NCBI RefSeq assembly: GCF_033439725.1
Contig: NW_026944383.1
Location: forward strand, 7,812,001 to 7,876,000
Length of the DNA: 64,000 nucleotides
DNA from: Neurospora tetraspora
Lineage: Eukaryota; Ascomycota; Sordariomycetes; Sordariales; Sordariaceae
Direction of reading: 5' to 3'
Both the position numbers and the translations under genes were made by a program. Under the pieces are notes generated by a model that had not been told where the DNA came from, did not search any database, and saw nothing but the letters and a program-made list of their open reading frames with translations. Positions 24,301 to 33,903 of the stretch are shown here, piece after piece (the stretch's first letter is position 1; every line of letters begins with the position of its first letter).

Positions 24301-25509
24301 ATGGGTGGTGACGTGTGGGTGAAGAGTGAATATGGCAAGGGTAGCAAGTTCTTCTTCACCTGCGTGGTCCGCTTGGCCAACGACGATATCTCGTTGATCG
24401 CCAAGCAGCTCACCCCTTACAAGACTCACCAGGTCCTGTTCATCGACAAGGGCCGCACCGGACATGGTCATGAGATCGCCAAGATGCTCCACGGCTTGGG
24501 TCTCGTTCCCATCGTCGTCGACTCGGAGAGGAGTCCTGTGCTTGAGAAGGCCAGAGCTGCCGGCCAGGCGCCCTACGACGTTATCATTGTGGACTCGATT
24601 GAGGATGCGAGGCGCTTGCGGTCTGTTGATGACTTCAAGTACCTTCCGATCGTCTTGCTAGCACCTGTCGTTCACGTCTCGCTGAAGTCTTGCCTTGACT
24701 TGGGTATTACGTCGTACATGACGACGCCTTGTCAACTCATCGACCTCGGTAACGGCATGGTCCCTGCTCTTGAAAATAGAGCCACGCCGTCGCTGGCGGA
24801 CAACACCAAGTCTTTCGAGATCCTGCTTGCCGAAGACAACACCGTCAACCAGAGGCTCGCGGTCAAGATCCTGGAGAAGTATCACCACGTCGTCACCGTT
24901 GTTGGAAACGGTGAGGAGGCTGTTGAGGCCGTCAAGAGGAAAAAGTTCGATGTCATTCTTATGGACGTCCAGATGCCTATTATGGTAAGTAAAAGCTGTC
25001 TTTATAAGATAAGATACCGATGCTAACAAATTCCACAGGGCGGTTTCGAAGCCACGGCCAAGATTCGCGAGTACGAGCGCAGCCTCGGCAGCCAGCGCAC
25101 ACCCATCATCGCCCTCACGGCCCACGCCATGATGGGCGACAGGGAGAAGTGTATTCAGGCACAGATGGACGAGTATCTCTCCAAGCCGCTGCAGCAGAAC
25201 CATCTAATCCAGACCATTCTCAAGTGTGCGACGCTCGGCGGGCAACTACTCGAGAAGAACCGGGAGCGCGAGCTCACTCGTGCTGCCGACGCCGTCACAG
25301 GCGGCCGCCGCGACAACGGCATGTACTCTGCCAGCCAAGCCGCGCAGCACGCTGCGCTCCGCCCACCCCTCGCCACCAGGGGCATCACGGCCGCTGACAG
25401 CCTCGTCTCCGGCCTGGAGAGCCCGTCCATCGTGACGGCGGACAAGGAGGATCCTCTGAGCAGGGCACGTGCAAGCCTCTCCGAACCTAACATCCATAAT
25501 GCAAGCTAA
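21386..25509 (+). CDS. os-1: Group III hybrid histidine kinase OS-1/NIK-1
   Basis: Five exons: 21386-22190, 22247-23106, 23160-23426, 23485-24984 and 25039-25509 (3903 nt, 1300 aa). After an N-terminal coiled-coil region (about residues 40-190) come roughly six HAMP-type repeats of about 90 residues. Each carries a variant of VAxGDLTKKI, TINTMVDQL and GTEGxLGGQA. The dimerisation/phosphoacceptor box [11 protein letters not shown] places the histidine near residue 719. The ATPase domain shows [16 protein letters not shown] and GGTGLGLS. A receiver domain follows, with the acidic EDN, phospho-Asp in ILMDVQMP (about residue 1138) and a later Lys in YLSKPL. The protein has no membrane span, as expected for this cytosolic osmosensor. 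It feeds the HOG-type MAP-kinase phosphorelay, and mutations in the family give phenylpyrrole and dicarboximide resistance. Introns are 53-58 nt with clear branch sites. Length fits the known family. Confidence 0.97.
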
Positions 25510-26256
25510 CCGTGTGGATGGGTCGATTTGACTTTTGTTGGAGGAATTTAGCTGGTCATTCGAGCACATACTTCTACTCTTTGATCAACATCGCGCGCGA
25601 TATTCGTCTTGGTCGTTCAGCAAAATCAGTCAGTTTTGGTTTTTATATACATTTCGACAACACGCACAAGCCACGGCCAGACCAATTAGCTGGAAGGAGG
25701 GTTTTACGAGATGGGATGAAAGGAAAAAGAAACAAGGAGGAGAAGAAAGGAATGGATGGAAGTGGATGGAGTCCGTGTTGTCTTTTTTGTGTTGTGTGTT
25801 TTTGTCCGGTACCCGGGTTCAAATCAGGTTCTTAAGGTCCAAAGGCGGTTTCTGTTATTAACAAGGCATTGAAATTATTACTTGCGGCTGGTTTGCTAGT
25901 TTTCGATTTTTGTATGTCTTATTCGTCTGTCTCGTGTCTCTCTCGTATTTACTGGTTCAACTGTCTCGCTTGCGATCGCGGTTTGCTTTGCTGCTGCCGC
26001 CGCTCGTCTGTCTGTCTGCTGATCTGGCTTTCTGGCTTTTGGTTTTTGGTTTTTGTTGCATGGCTTGCTTGGCTTTGTTGGTTAAGAAATGGTTATCGTC
26101 TTCCTGTACCCGGACCTGGGGACTTTCTGATTTGCTGCTACGTCTTTACTGACTGACTGGTTTCTCTTTTCTTATTGCATGATACCTACACTACAACTAC
26201 TACTAGTAAATCAAGAGTACAATAAACATTTACCTAGCATACCATCCGAGTAGTCT

Positions 26257-26400
26257 AAAAGTCTACATTATAGGGAGAACGAACCACCACGCTTCAGCTG
26301 CGACCAACAAAAATTGTACCACGAGTATTTACCACGCGCACAACCGGCAATGTTTTCATGATGAAACAGCTGGAACCGCTCACGAGCCATTAGGGCGCGC
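26257..26400 (-). ncRNA. tRNA-like Pol III unit, copy 2
   Basis: On the minus strand there is an A-box-like TGGCTCGTGAGCGGTTCC (complement of 26372-26389), a B-box-like GGTTCGTTCTCC (complement of 26274-26285) and a TTTT run at 26257-26260. The core (26300-26357) aligns with copy 1. Both contain GAAAACrTTGC, GTGCGCGyGGTA, GTGGTACArTTTT and GGyCGC in the same order, with a small gap. Orientation, box order, box spacing and terminator position all match copy 1. It is more diverged at the B box and does not form a tRNA cloverleaf. Confidence 0.5.
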
Positions 26401-26529
26401 CACTTTCCTCCTACCAGGTCCTTTCCTGTCTCCCCTTTACCTCCGAGCCCCCCTCTCCCCACTACATTCGAGGGCAAAAAGCAAATGAATAACAAAAAAA
26501 GGAAAAAGAAGATTCACAGTACCAGGGCA

Positions 26530-27264
26530 CTACTTTTCTCCTCGGGAAACGAACACAGAAAACATATCAACATCCGAAATCCCAGCTTCTTTTGCTCGAA
26601 AGAAATTCGTGACGTGCAAATCGAATTCGAACGCGGGACCTGTTCGTGAACCGGACCGGTGGGGGTACAGCACAGCACACTGAAGAGAACCCTCAGCTAT
26701 CTGGTCCCGAGGAGATCCTGCCAATTCGGCCTGGACTGGTCGTTTATTAAGTAAGGACAAGCGCGGCGCGGGCTGGCGCAGGTGGTCGGTCCAGATTTCG
26801 TCTGATGGGGTTTGACTTCTGTGAAGCTGGAGGGAGGCACGGGGCTTGTGCTGGACTTTATATGAACGAAGGGGCGTAGGTAGTCTAGATGGCAGAGGGT
26901 AGAGGGTAGAGGAATAGAGCTGAGGGATGGATGGGATGGAAGGCGGATGTGTACCATACCTATTGTACGGGCTGGGCTGTATGAGTAATTGCCCGAGGGA
27001 TATTCGCAAAAAAAGTGAATATGGAAATCTCGAAAGTGCTCTTGAAGGACCGAGGGAGCGCCATCCAGAGAAGTGGGCGGTGAGAGATGAGTGCTGGTAG
27101 CTCATCAGGAGGTTTGAGATGGATTCAGTGCAGTGTTGAGTCACTCGAGGTAATGCAGTGGACGATTTTCCGCGATGTTGAAAGAGGGTTGACATGATAA
27201 CTGGAGGAGGTAGTAGGTAGAGGTAGGTGGCTGGTTCGGATTTTGTGGCACATCTCGTTGCCAT
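26530..27264 (-). CDS. Doubtful 244-codon open frame
   Basis: A single frame opens at an ATG (27264) and runs 244 codons. Most of it is Ser/Pro/Leu/Arg/His-rich, as expected when purine-rich intergenic DNA is read backwards. The last 40 residues (ending DVDMFSVFVSRGEK) look more protein-like. It has no recognisable domain, signal peptide or membrane span. I list it because of its length, but chance is more likely than not. Confidence 0.2.
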   Translation of the reverse strand: MATRCATKSEPATYLYLLPPPVIMSTLFQHRGKSSTALPRVTQHCTESISNLLMSYQHSSLTAHFSGWRSLGPSRALSRFPYSLFLRISLGQLLIQPSPYNRYGTHPPSIPSIPQLYSSTLYPLPSRLPTPLRSYKVQHKPRASLQLHRSQTPSDEIWTDHLRQPAPRLSLLNKRPVQAELAGSPRDQIAEGSLQCAVLYPHRSGSRTGPAFEFDLHVTNFFRAKEAGISDVDMFSVFVSRGEK

Positions 27265-27745
27265 TCGTTCCTTCCTCTTTTTTCTTTTCCGGGAGTGTCA
27301 CTTAGTAGACTCTTGTAGATAAAGTGAACAGAGCAAACAACCACGAAGAGTGCAACGAGGCAGTGCTGGAAATATGTAATTTTTAGGGTTTGTGTTCATC
27401 ATTGAAATTCTTTATTGGATATGGCGCAGTCGTTGAGTGTCTTGTGGGACACATGCTGTTTCCTTCGATCCCAACTGTCGCCGAACGGCATACTTCCTTG
27501 ACAGAGACGCCCATGACAAGAACTTTTCAATGTCCGTGATCCATTGGTACCAATGATGATGATGCAGGAGGAAGACAAACGGACATACTTGTTGTCCGCT
27601 TCAAAATATCAACTTGAATTGTCAACGATGGATCATTTACGTACCTGACCATGCGATGATGCACCAGAGGTAAGAATTGTAGCAGCATCACGATTCCAAA
27701 GGTGTTTAAAAGAACCGTTTGAAACACTCACCGCCAGCAACCCCC

Positions 27746-27788
27746 CATCCAAACCCATCCAAACCCATCCAATCCAATCCAATCCAAC
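27746..27788 (+). repeat. CCATCCAAAC / CCAAT minisatellite at the start of gene P1
   Basis: Units of CATCCAAACC grade into CATCC and CCAAT-type pentamers and end 28 nt before the P1 start codon. The array is probably in the leader or core promoter of that gene. Copy-number variation between strains would be expected. Confidence 0.8.
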
Positions 27789-27815
27789 TTTACCTTCAGA
27801 GTTAATCAACAAAAC

Positions 27816-28418
27816 ATGTGCCGCAAGCTTTGGCCCGTCTACTCCTGCGGGCACGAACAGCTCCCCGCCCAAAACACCCGCACCGAGTCCTGTGGAAACA
27901 ACTGCCCAGAGTACTCAAGGGGCTCCGGTTACTACGAGCTCCCAACGGACTGCGGTAACGTTCGCTGCTCGACAGCGATACGGAGGATGTTTGACAAGGG
28001 CCAGGTGAAAATTGCTGATTGGAAGTGGAATTATGGTGCTCATGCTGGTAGCAGCTATGGCGGTGGTTCATCCTCAGGTATGGGCTACGATGCCGGTGGC
28101 GGTAGTGATGCTGGGTATGGGGGGTATGGTGGCTTTGCTCCAATACCGTCGGGTCCGTCAATGTCTTGTCCGGTGCATGGCGGTTATAATTCGGCCGGGG
28201 TTCCTTTGATGCCTCCTTTTCTTCAACCTTATCCTAATGCTGGTGGTGGTGGTGGTTACTACCAAGGATACAACAACCCGATGTTGCGCCCTATGTCAGC
28301 ACCTCCAGCCCCCTTTTTTGGTCAACCGTTCTTCCCACCTTTCCCAGCGTTTGGCGGCGGTGGTCGAGGATGCCCCCCGCCTCCGCCTCCGCGGATCGTG
28401 GTGAGATATCGCCGGTAG
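27816..28418 (+). CDS. Met-Cys six-cysteine head protein with Gly/Tyr/Pro tail (P1)
   Basis: One exon, 200 aa, ATG in good context (ACAAAACATG). The head has cysteines at residues 2, 11, 26, 30, 46 and 51: MC, then W-P-V-Y-S-C-G-H, then a C-x3-C pair and a C-x4-C pair. That could bind a metal or form disulphides. With no signal peptide a cytosolic or nuclear metal-binding head is the easier reading, but this is inference. From about residue 75 the chain is low complexity, first Gly/Ser/Tyr-rich, then Pro/Phe-rich, ending in a run of six prolines and a basic RIVVRYRR. The same head spacing recurs in the next two genes (29251-29962 and 31078-32245, both on the minus strand), so the three look like local paralogues. 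I do not recognise a named family. Confidence 0.75.
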   Translation: MCRKLWPVYSCGHEQLPAQNTRTESCGNNCPEYSRGSGYYELPTDCGNVRCSTAIRRMFDKGQVKIADWKWNYGAHAGSSYGGGSSSGMGYDAGGGSDAGYGGYGGFAPIPSGPSMSCPVHGGYNSAGVPLMPPFLQPYPNAGGGGGYYQGYNNPMLRPMSAPPAPFFGQPFFPPFPAFGGGGRGCPPPPPPRIVVRYRR

Positions 28419-29250
28419 GTCGTCGAGAAGATGAGTAGGAAATCTAGAAAAGGTGAAGAGTTGTGATGCTTAGCTTGGAGTTTGTGAGCCCGGAACGAGA
28501 GAAATTTAAAGAAGGGCGGAGAAAAGCAGGAGAATGGAAAGTGCGACCTGGCTCTGTGTGGTATTGAAGTCAGGCATACCCGTTGGGGATAGAGGTCAGT
28601 TCCTGTCTGTTTCCCCAACTCTGGCGCTAAGGTAATTACACGTTGTCTCGACTACCTTACATTTCAGGTTTCGGGCATGAAAGCAGCACCTGTGCTGCAA
28701 AGGCAAGTGCATATGCGTATATTCATGTGAGCTTTAACCGCTTGTTGAGACATATAGAAGGTGCATCCGGCCCCGGTATTCTATTCCTGTAGTATTTAGA
28801 CTTGGTCTGGCCCGCCATTCCTCTCTTTTCAACCATGCCGCAATCAACCATTTTCCCTGCCATTAAGAACCAATTGTTACACTGAATACTTCAGGAGGCC
28901 ATGGCAGCAAAGAACTTCGTGGCTGTCTTGCGACCTTGAACAAAGTCAAGTAGTCAACATCGTGCCGCAATAGTATCAGACCTGCACTTGATGGGCTTGT
29001 TTAGTGTTTGGGTATTTAGTAGTCACTCCCCTTTTTAATTCTTTTTATTCCATTTTTCCCTTCCATTTCTTTCTTGTTTCCTTCTTTTCACATATTCTCT
29101 TCCGATTGTCCACCCTGTTCCCCTTCGACGAATCCCTTCATTTCCATTTCACCTCCAGTTCAACCCCCATGTACCTCCCACCCACTCCCCCTTTCCTTGC
29201 TTCCACTCCCTCATCTTCTTCTCTCCCTATGCCCCTTGCCCCCATCAACC
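28419..29250. other. Convergent intergenic region between P1 and P2
   Basis: The region holds the 3' ends of two convergent genes and no supported coding frame. From 29,020 to 29,330 the plus strand is strongly pyrimidine-rich. Confidence 0.5.
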
Positions 29251-29962
29251 TCACCTATGCCTCCGATGACTCTTCTTCCCCTTACTCTTCTTACTTCCCT
29301 TATTCTCCTCCTCGTCGTTCAACCATGAAGGCCGCGGCCGCGGGTTTGGGCCAGTGAATGGATTATTGGGAATGGGATTCTCCGCCGGATTCGGTCCTGG
29401 CATCGGGTTCGGAGGGAAGCCTCCACCATCGTAACCGCCGCCGCCGCCGCCGTATCCTGAGCCCGAAGGATCACCACCTCCGTAACCACCATACCCCGAG
29501 GGATCACCACCTCCATAGCCACCACCACCACCACCGTATCCCGGATCAATTTGTCCACCACCACCATAACCTCCATAACCCGAGGGATCACTACCACCGT
29601 AGCCACCACCACCATAGCTCGGATCAACCTGTCCACCGCCACCGTAACCACCACCACCACCATACCCCGGATCAACTTGTCCACCACCACTTACAGGAGG
29701 AGCAACCCCATACGTATCATAATACCGGGAATACTGCGGATCGGTACGCTGGGAAGTATTCGGATCCGTCCACGGCGCCACATCAGTCCGTCTCTTGTGG
29801 ATACAAACGTCACAGTACTCGCTCATGCAGTACATTTCAGACCGGTAACGACCTGGTGTCCACTGGCCGCAGTTTCGTTCGCAGGGGTAGTCTCGGGTTG
29901 GAGCGGACCCGGGGAACATTTCCTTATTACAGGCGTAGAATGGGGTACTCCCTGAGGCACAT
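29251..29962 (-). pseudogene. Met-Cys six-cysteine head protein with Gly/Asp/Tyr repeat tail (P2), head frame disrupted
   Basis: A long frame (29919-29251) encodes MFPGSAPTRDYPCERNC, then a C-x4-C pair, then about 100 residues of repeats built from GGYGGGG, QVDPGYGG and DPSGYGGYGG, then a Pro/Asn linker and a basic Lys/Arg tail. Just upstream, an ATG at 29962 begins MCLREYP, which matches the start of P1 (MCRKLWP). Between the two, one extra base near 29938-29941 breaks the frame. Ignoring that base, the next residues are IYACNKE, and the C2-x8-C11 spacing then equals that of P1 and P3 exactly. The tail frame is long and clean, so the change is recent, an assembly error, or tolerated by starting at 29919, which would lose the first two cysteines. 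No splice site explains the shift. Convergent with P1. Confidence 0.6.
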
Positions 29963-31000
29963 TTTGTGTTGCGTGGATGTTGGGTGGGTAAGTGAGTCTC
30001 GTCGTTGTGCTTGGTGAATGAATGGTAAACTCCTAGTGAGTGTGTTAGTGACGGGAACTCATCATTCTTCGAGAATCACCAGCAACATGAAAGGGAGAAC
30101 ACTGAATGAGAAGAGAGACATACTCCTTTGCGCTCTTTACTTGTTCTTGTTGTCTCCGAACAGGGGAAGTGGACGATGTCGATGAGGACTCACCAAAAGC
30201 ACCACCAAGAGCACCGGGACACTCCTCTTTTAACCGCCCTTCCGGCTCCATTCCCCTTGCCAGCAATACATCACGGAGACGACGTCCACTGGATCTGACG
30301 CGGACAGAGTGTTGCTGACCCAGTCTGTCCGTTTGTCCTTCATCATGAACGTTGACATCTCCGTGGGCCACCAATTTCCGAGTTTTCTACAAGACTGAAG
30401 GGAACGCCGTTGGCGGGTTGGTGGATGAGCAGCAGCGGGCTGGTAGTTACTTGATGGTTCTGGACTTTTTGAAGGGCAGGAAGTTGCTGTGAATCAATCA
30501 ATTTGTCCTCGGCTTTCTCCAGTTCATCAAGAAGTGGACAAGTTTGCGATGCGTGGCTGTGTAACTTTTATCTGATTAAGGTTTGTTTACACAGACATAA
30601 CTGAACATATAATTCTAACAATTCTAGGCCTACCCTGACCACGTGTATTTTTCATTGTCCAATAATTGTCCGAGGTACCTATGTATGCCAATAACAGCTT
30701 ACCAAGTCTGTCTTGCCCCAGCTTTATCCTTTGATCCACCCCCTTCATTGTCGTAACTTCTATCGTTGCCCTCAATGCCATCACGACTTTTGTTTCTATT
30801 GCCGCAGTTATTTAATTCTCATTTCCCTCCTTATTTATATCATTATCACGGTCTCATACCCATTCACGGTTTCCATCCTTTTCTTTATCCACATCTCCAT
30901 CTACGTCGTCCATGTCCTCATCGTCACTCTCATGTATCCGGACAAAATGTTTATCGGCTGTGGACAGTTTCATCACTCTGCTCCTCTCCACTACCCTCAT
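29963..31000. other. Intergenic stretch between P2 and P3
   Basis: No supported gene. It probably holds the promoter of P2 on the minus strand. A minus-strand frame at 30045-30374 has no in-frame ATG near its start and is not called. Confidence 0.45.
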
Positions 31001-31097
31001 CTTCATTGCCCTTCTTTTCACTGCCCTTCTCTTCACTGCCCTCCTCTTCACTGCCCTCTTCTTCACTGCCCTCTTCTTCATTGCCCTCTTCTTCCAG
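31001..31097 (-). repeat. 15-bp coding-like repeat array at the 3' end of P3
   Basis: About seven units of GAAGAAGAGGGCAGT (minus strand) run from about 31097 to 31001. In one minus frame each unit reads EEEGS, and the frame continues past the array to a stop in an acidic stretch. In the frame used by P3 the first unit ends the protein with TGA. Repeat-number change does not alter frame because the unit is a multiple of three. Confidence 0.7.
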
Positions 31098-32245
31098 TTA
31101 TTTCCGATCCAGAACTCGGAGGCTGCCTATCAGAAGAGGAAGCAGAAGCTGAGGCCGCCTGTGTATCTGAAGGGTGCTGGGCAGATGATGAGCTCGAAGT
31201 TTGCTGATTTGAAGGCACGTTCGGAGTCAAAGCCTGGGGAATTTGTTGAGACTGTTGCCTACCTGTGCGGGATCTGTAATTTAGCATATGAACCGTTCCA
31301 GGTGAAAGGGAAATAGGCGGGGACCCCAAGCCCAAGGGTGTTGCAGCCGGATGTTCGTTGGTTCGAGTCATTGGAGGAGGTGCCGCAACCGATAATGGGA
31401 CTCCCGGAGGTGGTCTAGACGTGTTTTCTACAATAGAACGCGTCACAGGTGAAACTGGGATACCCTGGGACGCGGGTGGTGGCTGGTGGTTGATAGCAAG
31501 AAAAGCCTGTGTGTTTCGTGGCACCGAGTTGCGTCGAGCATGTTGAAATTGCTGTCTTGTTGGCTGAATAGGAGCGGGAGGAGCAAGAGTAACAGAAGGA
31601 ATAGGCTCTGCCTGCGAAGTTGGGCTATAACGAGGAGCAAAGGGACCCGCTTCCCGCGGATAGGGACTCTCGGCGGGCCGCCCTTGGCTGTGATGTTGTT
31701 GGGAACCTGACGGATGTTGTTGCGAACCCGATGGATGCTGCTGAGACCCTGATGGATATTGCTGGGATGATGTTGGGTATTGTTGAGAGCTAACCAAGTA
31801 AGAGGATGCTGCGGCCGGATATCCGTTGGTTGAAGTTCTCGGGAAAGAGGACTCATTATGAGGATTCTGATGTCGGTCGCGCTCTGCAAACTGCTTGCGT
31901 AGCCTTAGTCAACATATGGCGCAAGAAGGCTTGTTATTCGGGAGAAGACCGTGCCTGATGAGGGAAGGCCCACGTAGAAAGCTGCATAAACAAGGGACCA
32001 CTGGGTTGCACCTCAGCAAGCCTTTTGTATTCGTCCCAAAGCTTCTCTGTCGCCAACTTTCGGTTGACCATCCAAGTCCAGTAGGCCTGCACACCCGGGC
32101 AGCGGCTGGGTCTGCCACAGTCGTAGGTCAATACCTTGGTTCTAGTCACCTTCGGCAAATTATCATGGCACACGGGTGTACAATTCACGTTGGTGGAGAA
32201 CGCAAAGCATCCGCATGCATAGTTGTTGTAGATGATTTCACACAT
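31078..32245 (-). CDS. Met-Cys six-cysteine head protein with Gln/Ser/Pro tail (P3)
   Basis: Best model: exon 1 32245-32012 and exon 2 31890-31078 (1047 nt, 348 aa). The head starts MCEIIYNNYACGC, with cysteines at 2, 11, 13, 22, 26, 43 and 49. This gives the same C2-x8-C11, C-x3-C and C-x5-C layout as P1 and P2. A helical stretch WTWMVNRKLATEKLWDEYKR follows before the intron. The tail is disordered and Gln/Ser/Pro-rich, with tandem SQQYPSG/SQQHPSG heptads, and ends Gly-Arg-Arg-Gly-Gln. The intron (121 nt) has a weak GTGCAA donor and a GCAG acceptor with GACTAAG as branch site; both sides are phase 0. Without splicing, the frame ends a little farther on (stop near 31934). The first exon is well supported; the join is less certain. 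Confidence 0.6.
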
Positions 32246-33903
32246 TGTTCGTTTGGCTTCTGCTGTAGTTGTGTCTCCGTGGAATGCTTTGTCTTCTATG
32301 CTTTGGGATCTGAAGAGCTCGTTGGATGCGTTCTTTTCGGTTGAATGGGTATTATTCCAATGGAACAAGCTTCAGTTTTGCTTCTATGAGAGCGTGGTGG
32401 TTAGCTGCCGAACCATTAGAGGGGATGATGGCATGCCGCGGATGAAATGAAAATGCACGACTGGAACAAACTCGAGTTATGGCAGAAGAGAGCAAAACAA
32501 AACTCACTTGATGGCCGCCACTGTACCAGCCTGTGGCATCCAGACTTATTGGTGTCTGTAGACTGTTGACGGTGGGGCGATATTGATGTGAGCAAGCAAA
32601 AGCTGGAAAACAAATAAAATGACTCCTTTCCCAGCAGGATTCCATGACGGGATTCCATTTTGTTGTTGATTTGGTAAACTTGGTGGTAAGAGAAGGGAAA
32701 GTATGCTGTTAGGAAGGCACCTGTCGGTGATAGCCGGGGGAGCGTTGCAAGAAGGATAATGAATGGGTAAAAATGGAAGGACAGCAGGCAAAAATCAAGA
32801 ACGATGGAGAATACATGGGAAGGAATTGTCTGGTCAATCACTTCCCAGTTGCTTTTCTATACAAGGATGAAGATCTGTGACGGTAGGTGCTTTGACTCAT
32901 GATTTACTCGGCCGTCCTTTCCATCTGGATGACACTCTCATGGCTTCGGAAAACAGTGACTACACTATGGTTGAGTGTTCGGGAGGAGGATTAATAAGGA
33001 GGTTGAAAACCGGAGAAATGGGAAGAAGAGATACAAGAGAAGGTTGTTATGCATTGGGACAGATGATATTAACGGTTAACACATTGCTATTACTCGAACT
33101 TAAGTTTAGTGAACGAAGGGGGCATCCCTACCGGCTCTCTTTCACCTTACTCGTCAATCCGTTTCTAGGAAAGTGGGAGTTAAGCATAGGGGCTGCGTAT
33201 CTGCTGACGGAGCAAGACGCAAAGCGGTTAACCCGCACTTACCGTCCGGTTGACCGGTCGACGGAGACTGGAGTATATGGTCACCGCTTCATCCACGTTA
33301 AGTTCAATACATGTCAGGGTTGCTCATTGCAAAAGGAACCATTATTTGAAGAGCCCATTTTCTTCTGAAGTCAGCTACCTAAAAGCCTTGATATCAACAC
33401 CCGTCATCGAAGTGAAAGATGGAACGCTATCTAGGTACCTCGAAGATGCTTGCACACATACATAGAGCAACAACATAACTTATATACCACTGAACCTTTC
33501 CCTCGAAGAACCTGAAAGTCCATGCAGCACCGCTTTTTGGTATAAACTCCCGATCGATGAAGAGAAGCAGAAGAGAGAAATATTAAGCTCCAGTGGTATG
33601 TAACAGTTTCCTCCATTCATGATGACAATCCCAAATCCGCTTGCTTGCTTGCCTGCTTTGCTTCAACAACAAACATGTCCTGTCCTGGCCTTTGACATAC
33701 CAAGCATATTCGTTCTTCATAGAACATCAGATTCATGCCACCCTCCCATATCCATCATTGCAATATGTCTTCCTTAACCCACAGATACAGCCCTATTATT
33801 ACTCAAACAACCATATGTAATGTTCCAAACGCCAACGCCCATATTTCATCGCTTAAGTCTTGCTGAAGGGAGGTTAGGTAAGACGGAGTAATCATGAACT
33901 CCC
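32246..33903. other. Intergenic stretch between P3 and prd-4
   Basis: It contains the P3 promoter and the prd-4 3' UTR. The only frame with some protein-like character is the doubtful 142-codon one at 32940-33368. Confidence 0.45.
32940..33368 (+). CDS. Doubtful 142-codon open frame
   Basis: Starts ATG GCT TCG GAA and runs 142 codons to a stop after EEPIFF. Its composition is more balanced than that of most chance frames here, with one hydrophobic stretch (ILTVNTLLLLELKF). It has no known motif or splice support. It could be an orphan gene or chance. Confidence 0.2.
   Translation: MASENSDYTMVECSGGGLIRRLKTGEMGRRDTREGCYALGQMILTVNTLLLLELKFSERRGHPYRLSFTLLVNPFLGKWELSIGAAYLLTEQDAKRLTRTYRPVDRSTETGVYGHRFIHVKFNTCQGCSLQKEPLFEEPIFF

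Larger units (their letters stand above)
25510..27745. other. os-1 3' flank and intergenic stretch
   Basis: The first few hundred bases after the os-1 stop are T-rich on the plus strand and fit a 3' UTR. The second Pol III-like unit lies at 26257-26400. A 244-codon ATG-initiated frame on the minus strand (26530-27264) is listed separately with low confidence. Nothing else is supported. Confidence 0.5.

Noticed and set aside
29358-30017. His-rich plus-strand frame of 219 codons
   Set aside because: It is the antisense shadow of the P2 Gly/Tyr/Asp repeat tail.
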